A stretch of DNA of 23,653 bases. It comes from Elysia marginata (lineage: Eukaryota > Mollusca > Gastropoda > Plakobranchidae). This document shows, in pieces, positions 15,024-23,653 of this stretch. Below the pieces are notes generated by a model. The model had not been told where the DNA came from and did no database searches. It was given only the letters and a program-made list of their open reading frames with translations. Numbering within the stretch: position 1 is the first letter of the stretch; every line of letters starts with the position of its first letter. Location of the stretch: positions 1-23,653 of the forward strand of contig BMAT01013722.1 of NCBI GenBank assembly GCA_019649035.1. The letters are read 5' to 3'. Made by a program: the position numbers and the translations under genes.

Positions 15024-15049
15024 CCCCCACCCCACCCCACCCCCACCCC
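15024..15049 (-). other. Strong G-quadruplex motif
   Basis: The minus strand has five G-tracts of four or five G, each separated by one T. Single-base loops and tracts of four or more favour a very stable parallel quadruplex (established for such sequences in vitro). It lies about 1.5 kb upstream of the first visible EF-hand exon, on the same strand as the gene. Confidence 0.9.
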
Positions 15050-15456
15050 GACCACCAAAAAAGGTTTATAGAAAGATGGGTGGAATGAATAAATTGAAGA
15101 AAATGTATAATGTATGCATCATGGTTGTGAAGCGTTGATGAAAGCCTCAAACCTTACCGTGCTATTTTTAACATGTATCCTTTTAGCTCCTTTCCGAGTT
15201 ATGGCTCTCTTTCCCCACATGTTTTGCTCCACAAGGTTCGACCTTGCCCAGGACTAGCAAAGGCTGTAGAAGTTATTAATCTTGTCCCGTATTTTTTATG
15301 AAGAAGGGAATTCTGTGAGGCAGAAAAACAAATATTTCAATTTTTTGAACCAACCTGAGAAACTGCAAATGTTCAATTGTATGTTAGCCCTTAGATCAAG
15401 TAAGTCTACGACGCTGGAAAACTGATATCTGGCATCGCAGTGCTGATTCCACTAGC

Positions 15457-15697
15457 AGCACAACTATCACGCTATTGTCTTAAACAGGCAGAACTATCAC
15501 GCTATTGTCTTAAACAGGCAGAACTATCACACTAACGTCTCAAATAGACACAATTATCACTCTATTGTCTTAAACAGACACAACTATTACTCTGTTGTCT
15601 CAAAAAGACACAACTATCACTCTATTGTCTCAAACAGACATAACTGTCACTCTATTGTCTCAAACAGACAAAACTATCACTCTATTGTCCTAAACAA
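15457..15697. repeat. 30-bp minisatellite, about eight copies
   Basis: The period is exactly 30 with no insertions or deletions. The consensus is AACTATCACTCTATTGTC followed by T(C/T)AAACAGACAC. The first two full copies are nearly identical (AGGCAG variant) and later ones carry AGACA. Each unit includes a short inverted repeat, TTGTCT-CAAAC-AGACAA in the last copies. There is no unique spacer between units, and all frames carry stops, so it is neither a CRISPR array nor coding. Confidence 0.95.
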
Positions 15698-17647
15698 TGA
15701 GAAAGAAACAATGTGCCTATTTTCTGTCAAGGAAGAGATAAGGAGCCATTTATACAACGCTTTTCACAAAAACCTTAATAAATTAACAATGATTTTTCAT
15801 CAAAGCGCAGTATTTTTATATTGTTTTCACCGCCGGTACTGTACTTTGATTGTTCCTGTCAGTAAAGTTGAAGGAGTTTTGATGAATCATAAAATTAGGA
15901 CGTACAAGAAAAGTTGAGTTGCAATATTATAATTCACATTTCCTTGCTTGAAAGCAACGCTGACCTTTCAGATAAATCGTGAAGTCCAGCGGTTGGCTTC
16001 GTGCAAAATAAGATAATAATCAACTTTCGTTCAAGTAAGTCTACATTTAGGAAGATGAGAAGAAACAATCTGTATACACTGCTGCCTTCAAAAGCACAGT
16101 TATAAAATCTTTATCAATTCTTTGACATTTTTCGATCCTCTTAAAAAATAAAATTACATTTCAAGAGTCTCAGACATAAATATCCTTCTTTGAGACAATG
16201 ATGTAAACAGACCTTTGAAGTGTAGAGCTGGCGACGTCAGACATTCGTATTGCTTCAGTCTGCTTAGCGTTATAAAAATTCAATAATGTCCTACTCATAT
16301 ATAAATCGTAGCTTTAGAACAATTTAATGCAATCAAAAAAGGCATTACAGTCTTTATGATGTTGCAATCAAGTTTTAGAACTTGTTTACACGAGTATGTA
16401 GATTCACTTCTAAAATCAGTATAGCGTTGGATTAAAAACAAAACAAGAGATAATTTCTTATTTTTTAAAATGTTATCTAGAAGTAGAACTAGAGGATTCC
16501 ATATGATCTGATTTTTTAGTTTTGTTTTGAATTCTAAGGTGGAAGTCGCAACACTTGGAATATAGATCTACCTACAACGTAAATAAGGATCCAAAAACAT
16601 GCGTGTAAATTACAGGTAATACAAAGCAGACATACAACTTGTAAGGCTGTGAAGACAAAAAAAGATAAACAATACAATTCTAGACTTATCCTTTAAAACG
16701 TTTCGGGTTTAATATTCTGCATCTTTCAGCTAATAAAAAATTATTTTTGAGTTTTAATTAGTGAAATCAGTGACCTTCGAGAACTACGTGACTTGACACG
16801 CACAACCTATTAAGGCTAAAATTGAAGACAAATGGGGCCAAAATATGGTCTAAATCTAGGTGAAATACATAAATCATCATATCTTCTCCATATAGCACTA
16901 AATTTAGATTATCTAAATTGATTTCTGTAGCTAAGTAAATATTTTAGACTCTTTATCTAAATTTTAGATTTAGATATAACCTTAATTATACAGAATTTAA
17001 GAATCAAAGGAGGCAAAATAGTTTTGTTTACGCCTAGTATTATTTTGGAGAAAGAGAAACAAATAGTTCACTCCTAAGGCACATCAGAGGAAATTTACGG
17101 GTCCGTTTGATACTAGGGCGAAGGATAGAAAAATAATAAAAGTATAAATTGACCAACCACCTAGCTTGAATTTAATAACTCAATAGGGAATGAGATTAGA
17201 GCTAAAAAAAAAGAGTAACGTCCCTTTTCCAGAAGACAACACTCCAAAATACTATAGTGTTTATTGTAATCTAGACCTAGATTGTAGGGTAAGTTTCTTA
17301 CTTTCATAAACTATCTGACATCTAGAACTTAAAAGTATAGAGCTAAATAAAAAGTTTATCTTCAAAATAAATCTGTGGCATAAATTTTAAAAGGTTGTAA
17401 TATTTGTAGTCATAAGATAGTGGAGAGACACCAGGAAAGTTCCGCTACTCTTGTTGAAATTTCATTCCCTATATCATATAATTATAATAAGAGTAGGATT
17501 CCAACCTGTTACCATCAAAATCATCTAAACGCATAGAGTAAAAGTTCTTAGAAAATAACACAATGCCTAATTACTAATAATCAGTTACATGACTGTATGT
17601 GTTTATAATTGTCGATAACATTTGGTTTATTTTAACATTTTATTAAT
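15698..17647. other. AT-rich DNA without recognisable genes
   Basis: A plus frame of 68 codons starts right after the minisatellite (15711-15917), but nothing supports it as a gene. Scattered TCTAGA and TAGATCT words appear from about 16470 onward. No tRNA, SINE or RT signal was seen. Confidence 0.45.
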
Positions 17648-17972
17648 GGGGGCAGCGTGCCAGAAAAGTTAGCGCGTCGGACTCGCGATCTGGAGGTCGT
17701 GGGTTCGATTCCCGACCATGCCATGTTGCAGTTGCCTTGGGAAAGCAATTTACCCTAACTTTCCTCAGTCCACCCACCTCTAAAATGGGTACCCAGCTAC
17801 AGGCCATTCTTGAATTTGTGATATGCGTCTGCAACACCCTGCATAATTATGGGTTTAAAGGTTAAATGTACTGGTCTGCTGGGGCATTAGTGGCGCTGCT
17901 CTTGTGGCGACACAGCTACGCTGAGTAACGAAACCTAATTTCCCGAAAGGGATTAATAAAGTGTATAAAAAA
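17648..17972 (+). mobile_element. tRNA-derived SINE, nearly full length
   Basis: The head holds box A-like TGCCAGAAAAG and a perfect box B GGTTCGATTCC (17702-17712), with the T-arm stem GTCG/CGAC. The body has the block TTGGGAAAGCAATTTACCC and CTCAGTCCACCCACC, then AAATGGGTACC. It ends with TTTCCCGAAAGGGATTAATA and an A-run. This structure (tRNA head, conserved centre, LINE-like tail) is typical of invertebrate SINEs. The minus frame 17837-17643 is a shadow. Confidence 0.85.
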
Positions 17973-17982
17973 AATTTCTAGG

Positions 17983-18132
17983 CCCCCTAGCTTATAGGAC
18001 TCATCTCTTCTCTGCGACCCATTTCGTGCGAAGCTACATCAATATGCCAAACAAGCTTTTTAAAGACCAGCCAGTGAAGTAGAAACACACCAAACTGATG
18101 CACAAGCATTCTTTATTCTTTATCATCCCTTC
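17983..18132. repeat. Repeat family copy A, compact form
   Basis: 17983-18070 aligns with 18505-18591 (shared CTGCGAC, GTGCG-AGCTAC, TCAA-ATGCC and AAGCTTTTTAA). 18071-18132 aligns with 18871-18935 (shared CCA-TGAAGTAGAAA, ACTGATGCACAA, CATTCTTTATT and TTATCATCCCTTC). The two halves are adjacent here but about 280 bases apart in copy B. Confidence 0.75.
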
Positions 18133-18504
18133 AAAGATCTTCTCTGACAGCCCTTCTTAGATCTCTATACCTAGATCTGTGTTATCTATTCTACGCTAAA
18201 CATGCCTCCGAAAAAGAGGCGATCTTTGCTCACAAATAGATCTCAGCAAGGTGTACGTAGGAGAGAGGAAGAAGCAATGTCAATGCGGGCGTTTTGTGCT
18301 TGAAGAAGAAATCTAGATCTAGCGCTAGACTCATACTCAGATTATCGAATCATAGAGGTAGAACAAAAACAAAGACCTGTAGACCTAGATCTCCCACATG
18401 TAAATATAGAAACTCTAGACCCCTTAGCTCTAGATAATTCAGTAGCATAACAAACGCAAAGACCTGTAGAAAGTAGATCTAGATTTAGATCTCCCAAATC
18501 TAGA
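18133..18504. repeat. TCTAGATC-rich segment
   Basis: The words AGATCT, CTAGATCTAG and TCTAGACC recur, for example at 18165-18180, 18311-18323, 18378-18390 and 18475-18490. They continue past this interval at 18669-18687. There is no fixed period. Confidence 0.55.
18202..18303 (+). pseudogene. Short basic open frame, possible transposon protein N-terminus
   Basis: ATG with A at -3, then 33 codons to TGA. The peptide begins MPPKKRRSLLTNRSQQ and continues GVRRREEEAMSMR. A lysine/arginine-rich nuclear-localisation-like start followed by an Arg/Glu helix is common at the N-terminus of some transposon proteins, including Helitron-type ones. That comparison is a general impression, not a match. Nearby repeats also carry an ATGCC start context followed by AAG codons (18569, 18043). 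Confidence 0.25.
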
Positions 18505-18935
18505 CCTCCTAGATCTTGCCTGTAATTCTCTTTACTGCGACTCCTTGCGTGCGGAGCTACGTCAAAATGCCGAAGAAGCTTTTTAAGACCAGAAGTTAAT
18601 AGAATTGGCTCTTCGGAAAAACGTTGGCTCCTCAATTTTGTGTTAATTTCTGATCGGTACTTGTCGATATAGATCTAGATCTAGATTATAACTATAAATT
18701 ATAATTGATATATTTTAGGTGAGGGATTAAGTGATCATAAGTAGCTCTTAATCAGTCAGTCTGCTGGCTTGGCCACGACATCAAAACCATAAAAGCAATT
18801 CTTCACATAAAATAATCTGGCACCGAATGGCACAAATTACAACTCTAGCCAAGGCAAAGACCACGGATAGCCAATGAAGTAGAAATAAGCCACCACACTG
18901 ATGCACAAACATTCTTTATTATTTATCATCCCTTC
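18505..18935. repeat. Repeat family copy B, longer form
   Basis: It contains both flanking modules seen in copy A plus about 280 bases between them. A further short match (ATGGCACAAAT, AGC-AAGGCAA) links 18826-18858 with 18947-18972. The minus frames at 18635-18342 and 19149-18919 run over these repeats and are not supported as genes. Confidence 0.65.
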
Positions 18936-20236
18936 GTTTATCCCTAGATGGCACAAATCTAGCAAAGGCAATGGGTAGAGTGGGGTCTCGACTCGGTTTG
19001 AAAGTATAATGTGCAAAAATCTTCTGGAGTTTTATCTGCGAACAGTGCCAATGGATCTTACACGGATAACGTTGTCTACTCAGATTTTCTTGGCAAGTGA
19101 TGAAAGTACCATTATGCACCAGTACATAAGTCCACCTGCTTTCCCTCACACATTCTCAGTCCCTATGATATGTTTCAATTAGATCTATTATGATTTGCCA
19201 GCCCTTCATACGGTTCGTAGAACAGGTACTTCAACTAAAATTTACAAAACAAAAACACCCAAAGGTTTCGCATTCTTTTTTTATAGATACTGCTGAAGCC
19301 TAGAGGAGGAACGATTGGGTGTTATTTCGTTTTTTCAATGTATCTGTTCTCTTATAGAACTTAAAAATAACTTTGACTGGTTTGAACTGCCCGCTTTCAA
19401 TTTACCATCTATGAGATGATAAACCCGCGGCTTCAAGTATGATCCCACTGTTATGGCCTAGGAGGGTGAATTACTTTCACAACTTCTCACATCGTTTCAT
19501 AACGAGTTATCTAACATTACGAGCAAAAAAGTTAAGAAAGTTGAGAAAAGCATGACATTTTTAGAAGACAGCAAGCTTTACAGAAACGATATTAGTACTT
19601 ATCGCGTAATCAGAAAGGCCTTTTCTGTGCTTTGAAATTGAATGTAACTTCTTGTAAGAATCTTGTGAATTGACCTTATAGATATACACACTGACTAATT
19701 ATTCGATTGTTAATGCGTGTATTAGATACTAACTAACTATTTGATATTAATAATTGGAGGAATAGATAATTAGCTGACTAACAATTCGAATTTTATCAAT
19801 GGGCGTAATATAGCTCTACTAACTCCTCGATAAATTCTAATATCAATTTTTTCGTCAGTCAGACAGTATTAAATGATTGGGGTAAATAGAAGGATTTTTA
19901 AAAAATAATTTTAGCATGTTTGACTCTTTTAAAACAAATTTAACCACAATCCTTTGAAAGATCTAAGGAACCCTAAAAAACCTAGGTTTGCTTATATTTT
20001 TTTTCAAATAAAATTCTAAATGTTCAAAGACGTTGTTTATCTTATCGAAATTTATATATAAACAGATACAAAGACGACTACACTATTTATAATGATAGTA
20101 TATCTTTATTCATCATAATCTCTGTATACAAAATGTTAGATCAAAGTAATCTAATGATTAGCATAATGGACCAGGTGCGTTGTTGTTGTTTTATGCATCG
20201 ACGTAAAGCGCCTAGAGGTATTTTTTTAACAAGTGC
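18936..20236. other. AT-rich DNA without recognisable genes
   Basis: Loose repeats of CTGACTAA/TAATTCGA words occur around 19690-19860. No exon, RNA or mobile-element signature was supported. Confidence 0.45.
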
Positions 20237-20256
20237 ATTATTATTATTATTATTAT

Positions 20257-20303
<47 letters not shown>

Positions 20304-20399
20304 TCATTAATATTATCATTATCATTACCATTAATATTATTACTGTTATTATAATCATTACTATTATTATTATTGTTATTATTATCATTATTTTTATTA

Positions 20400-20466
<67 letters not shown>

Positions 20467-20560
20467 TATTATCATTCATATCATTTATTATCATTTTTAT
20501 TACTTTACTATTATTATAATATCATTATTATTATTTATAACTATTATAAGCATTTTGACA
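20237..20560. repeat. TTA, then GTA, then TTA microsatellite complex
   Basis: Seven or so TTA units switch cleanly to about fifteen GTA units (20258-20302). Interrupted ATT/TTA tracts with CATT and TGTT variants then continue to about 20560. Confidence 0.97.
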
Positions 20561-21204
20561 ATGGTGACTAAGAATCAATACCCCCAACTTCTATTTACAC
20601 TTTTATTTTTAGCTACAACATTATAGGGCATTTGATGGTACCGGTACATAGAATTCTGTCTAGACACTGACTTATATCGGTACACCCGTTCAAATTAGGA
20701 CTTTAATTCCTGATAATGAACGCTTACAAAAAAACCTTACATAAAAATGGGTGTTTCCATCTGAACTGTTCGCTGAATCTTTCAATGGTTTGTGACAATG
20801 TGGCTGATATCTTCTGTCTGGCGACCATTGCCCTTAGCACCGGTAGGTCAATAAACCCTGTTATGTTTAACTCTTATAAAACTGCCCAGTCAACTCAATA
20901 CAGAAGTGGTTGTAAACGAATGTGAGATTTCATGTTACTGGGTCTAGGCGTGAATAGGTAATCACGGTGACGTAAGTAAGAACTGGGCCACAGTAAATCA
21001 GCAAGTTTTAATCTATTTCTTTTTTTCCTATATTTTGTTTATATATTAATTTTCCTCCCTATATTTGGTTTTTCTTCCAAGACATGGACTTTTGTCACGG
21101 ATATAGACTCAAATCACTAATCTCAGTCTTATAGGTTATAGGCCTTCATTACTGACATGTTTGTGTGGCATATTATAGCCTTTTATTATCTCGTTGCTAT
21201 AAGT
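20561..21204. other. Unannotated DNA
   Basis: A plus frame at 20716-20925 (69 codons) has no recognised motif. No other signal. Confidence 0.4.
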
Positions 21205-21690
21205 AAACAGAATACAAAAAGAACACCCAATTAAAATGTATCGATACAGTCATGTAAAAAACTGCTCTTCTGAGTCGCAGCCATTTCTGACAACTTGCGG
21301 TCGGTCAAGGAAAAAGTCAGTACCCAGTTACAGATGCTGATAGGGAATTATAAACCTTGAGCTAATTTAGTATATAATTTTCCAGGAACGATAGTGTTAA
21401 AAGCAGAACTATAATCTTTAAAAGGAATTCTGGCATATGATTTTTTCCTCTCTAAGTGGTTCAGTATTTCGTCAGTGTCAATAGCAATAGCATCGTCAAT
21501 AGACCTGTAAACAAATTGAAAAACATCGAAGTTTGGTGGTAGAAGGGAGTTGAGGTAAGAAACTAAAAATTTCTCAAAACGTTTCATTATCACTGACGTT
21601 AGAGCGACTGGTCTGTAGTCATTCAGTGTCTCTGGGTAAGGTCTTCGGCACCGGTATGATTCTTGACTGTTTGAAACAAAACAGTATGGT
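21205..21690 (-). pseudogene. LINE (jockey/CR1-like) reverse transcriptase fragment, central part, frameshifted
   Basis: A P-V-P-K motif is followed, after a frame change near 21640, by LNDYRPVALTSVIMKRFEKF. It continues through FDVFQFVYRSIDDAIAIDT and HLERKKSYARIPFKDYSSAF to LYTKLAQGL. The F-x-D-Y-S-S-A-F block is catalytic motif A of the LINE reverse transcriptase. After a TAA stop the same frame still shows ICNWVLTF and then a weak match to the GVPQG region, ending in FFLYS near 21205. Frameshift and stop show it is inactive. It differs from the fragment at 515-932, so two LINE families are represented. Confidence 0.85.
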
Positions 21691-21929
21691 TGATGTAACG
21701 AGAGACCAATCTCTTATACTTATAAAAGGCGTTCGGTTGGTCTCCAATCACTATCTCCTCCGTAAGCACAGAACCGATTTAGATGCGGTTTTCACTGAAA
21801 TTCTGTGTTTTGGTTTGGTGTAAGCTTATGCACATATTCCGCAACTATGAGAACCCTCGGTCTATATTTATTTGGTCTGTAATCCTCTCCGGCTACTCTT
21901 TTCATATCTAGCCTACTTTAGAGCCTTTA
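21691..21929. other. Unannotated flank of the reverse transcriptase fragment
   Basis: It may hold further eroded LINE sequence, but I could not follow a reverse transcriptase frame past about 21690. Confidence 0.35.
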
Positions 21930-22265
21930 TCTTCTAGATCTAGAAATCACAGAGGCCCGCAATCACTCGCTGTTAAACTCTCGCCTTTCCTCATCAAAAT
22001 GCCGTAAAGAGAAGAAGAAACTCTTTCGGGCTTGGAAGGCGTGCCCAAATGCCATCAAACGCAAATGCAGGGGCAAAAAAAAAAAAATTGTGGGCCCTAA
22101 AATATCTAGATTACAGGCGATCTTGATCTAGATCTAGATTCTAAAGTTGGCCATAGAATCTTCAGATTACAGGCGATCTTGGTCTAGATCTAGATCAGGA
22201 TCTAGATTCTGAATTCAGTTCATTTCTACTTTAGAATCTTCATCTTCTAGGTCAAGAAAATGGAT
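21930..22265. repeat. TCTAGATC-rich segment with a two-copy 56-bp repeat
   Basis: AGATTACAGGCGATCTTG followed by a TCTAGATCTAGAT block occurs at 22108 and again at 22164, a 56-bp period. The second copy has an extra CAGGATCTAGAT. AGATCTAGA words also lie at 21933-21945 and 22251-22269. Confidence 0.8.
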
Positions 22266-22693
22266 CTAGAAACAGGAGATTAATCTTTGTTACACACAAA
22301 CGTATGTAAAGAGAGGGGAAAGAGGGAGAGATAGAAAAAAAGCTTTTGACAGACGGAGGAAAGGAAGAAAAAAGAAGCACTTGGAGTTGGAGATAGAAGC
22401 AGATACACGCAGACAGGTAAAACAGACAAAGAATAGGAGGGATACAAAATTACCACAGAATCAAAACAAATGGTTGATGGGAGTTTGATACCAACTTTTT
22501 GCTTCTCGAACTTTCTTTGCGGATGTAACATTTTTGGGCAAAAGCTACAAGATTGGTAAAACATCTTAACATCATGAGAAATTCGGCTATATCTTAGAGC
22601 TAGATTCTGCGTTCTCCTTCTTAATAATATTTTTGCTCACTCAAACTTGAGTTCAGAAACTTAATAACTTTGTAATCGGTAAGTGATACTACG
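22266..22693. other. Purine-rich then unannotated DNA
   Basis: 22310-22380 is GA-rich on the plus strand (GAGAGGGGAAAGAGGGAGAG). The minus frame of 94 codons across it is a Ser/Leu/Phe-rich shadow of this composition. Confidence 0.45.
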
Positions 22694-22804
22694 AGAAGCG
22701 ATAGCTCAGTTGGTAGCGATGTTGCCTCAGACTTCGGAGGTACCGGGTTCGAATCAAGTGTACGTCAAATTGTTTCGTCGTTGCAAAGACGAATAAAAAA
22801 AATT
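22694..22804 (+). mobile_element. tRNA-like SINE or tRNA pseudogene
   Basis: A good box A TAGCTCAGTTGG (22702-22713) and box B GGTTCGAATCA (22746-22756) sit at tRNA spacing. The acceptor stem does not pair (GAAGCGA against AAGTGTACG), so it is not a working tRNA. A short tail follows, with a GTCGTTGCAAAGACGA hairpin-like stretch and an A-run at about 22795-22802, as in short SINEs. Confidence 0.65.
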
Positions 22805-23620
22805 ACACGTGAGTCTAAGATACAGATTCATATCAGGTTTTCTTATGTATCACAATAGCTCTCTTATTGAAAATGATAATAATAAACATTGTGGTCTAAG
22901 GTCCTATGTCGCTCAATCAAGGACTGGCGACAGAACATTGATATACCACCTATCTACAAATAGAAGAACCAGAAGTGTGGGATACATTTACAAAGAGGTC
23001 CTGTGAACAATTGTATTGAGGTGACTAATAAGTTTTTATTCATCCCGAGCGTGATCGGGCATTCAGCTAGTCATGAATAAAAGCGTTAACTTTACAGTCG
23101 ATGATATATACCATTTCTCTTAACTGTCGATGCTAATTGAAAATTTACACAACTTTTAAAAGTGAAATCACTCTGACCCCTTATTGGATTACAGAGCGCC
23201 GATGGATTGTTTCAACCAGAAAATATCAGGAACGAAAGGCTGAGACTTGAGGCTGAGTTTGAAAATGTTTTACATAAAAAAAACAGTTTTCCATAAAATG
23301 CTATGTTTCTGTTTGCAAAAGTGATGTATTTATACTGTCCGAACTGTTACTGATAATATTATCATTATTATTGTTATTTTTATTACCAACTTATTTATTG
23401 TCACTCTTTCTTTATAATTGTTATTTTTATTTCCATTTGTTTTACTTTCGAGCCCACTTAACACTATTATTGATATTTTTATAACTATTTAACTAATGTT
23501 GTTTCAATTATCGGCACTTATGTAACAACATTACTCCTCTCCTGCCTTTTTTCTTCTAAATTTTACACCTTCACAATCTATTTTTTTCTCACACAATGTA
23601 AGAAACATGTACCACATCTT

Positions 23621-23622
<2 letters not shown>
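22805..23622. other. AT-rich DNA without recognisable genes
   Basis: Short ATT/TTATT runs occur near 23356-23430. The 65-codon plus frame at 22809-23006 has no support. Confidence 0.4.

Positions 23623-23653
<31 letters not shown>
23623..23653. repeat. (CT)n microsatellite at the window end
   Basis: At least fifteen uninterrupted CT units, cut by the end of the window. Confidence 0.97.

Noticed and set aside
15457..15697. CRISPR array
   Set aside because: The 30-bp units are directly adjacent with no unique spacers, and the DNA is animal-like. It is a minisatellite.
15711..15917. 68-codon plus-strand gene after the minisatellite
   Set aside because: There are no homology cues. The length is near chance level for this composition.
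17648..17720. Functional tRNA gene
   Set aside because: The tRNA-like head is joined to a SINE body and tail, and no proper acceptor stem is seen.
19384..19500. Minus-strand SINE head with a box B-like stretch
   Set aside because: The box B would need an insertion and no box A is visible at the right distance.
20141..20494. Poly-Asn/Thr and poly-Ile/Leu proteins
   Set aside because: They are translations of the TTA/GTA microsatellite on either strand.
22694..22766. Functional tRNA gene
   Set aside because: Box A and box B are good, but the acceptor stem does not pair and the 3' part diverges. SINE or pseudogene is more likely.

Overview
The window looks like nuclear DNA from an animal, most likely a mollusc and perhaps a gastropod. 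It is AT-rich and gene-poor. It holds spliced gene structure, tRNA-derived SINE relics, decayed non-LTR retrotransposon pieces, many microsatellites and minisatellites, and one 954-base assembly gap (11057-12010). There are no bacterial-style operons. The mollusc assignment is inferred from the style of the SINEs and LINE fragments and is not proven by any single feature.

The one gene I can reconstruct with good support is a calmodulin-like EF-hand gene on the minus strand, 13474 down to 9458. Its three exons (13474-13304, 10636-10533, 9616-9458) have matching splice phases, GT/AG borders and a stop codon. Together they give about 143 residues that follow the calmodulin layout from the first helix to the end of the fourth EF-hand. 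The exon carrying the initiator ATG was not found. All four calcium loops have lost key acidic ligands, so this may be a non-calcium-binding calmodulin relative. Intron 1 carries a SINE that begins within a few bases of its splice donor, a long TTA microsatellite, a 13/39-bp satellite and the assembly gap. A segment of about 630 bp covering most of the last exon and part of intron 2 is repeated at 1077-1710, where the exon copy has a premature stop.

Layout from left to right. 1-1710: a 59-bp tandem repeat, a LINE reverse transcriptase fragment (minus), and the broken exon copy. 1711-8190: mostly unannotated AT-rich DNA with simple repeats and one candidate minus-strand terminal exon (6721-6927). 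8190-9100: a minus-strand SINE, an ambiguous open segment, and a candidate plus-strand exon (8979-9072). 9458-13474: the calmodulin-like gene. 13500-15700: degenerate tetranucleotide DNA, a very strong G-quadruplex motif on the minus strand (15024-15049), and a 30-bp minisatellite. 17648-18936: a SINE and a small repeat family that includes an apparent internally deleted copy. 20237-20560: TTA/GTA microsatellites. 21205-21690: a second, different reverse transcriptase fragment (minus). 21930-22805: TCTAGATC-rich repeats and a tRNA-like SINE. The window ends in a CT microsatellite.

Apart from the EF-hand gene I see no set of genes that work together. The unusual signals are structural: degenerate EF-hands, the duplicated terminal exon, the SINE next to a splice site, the G-quadruplex, and tandem arrays with internal symmetry.
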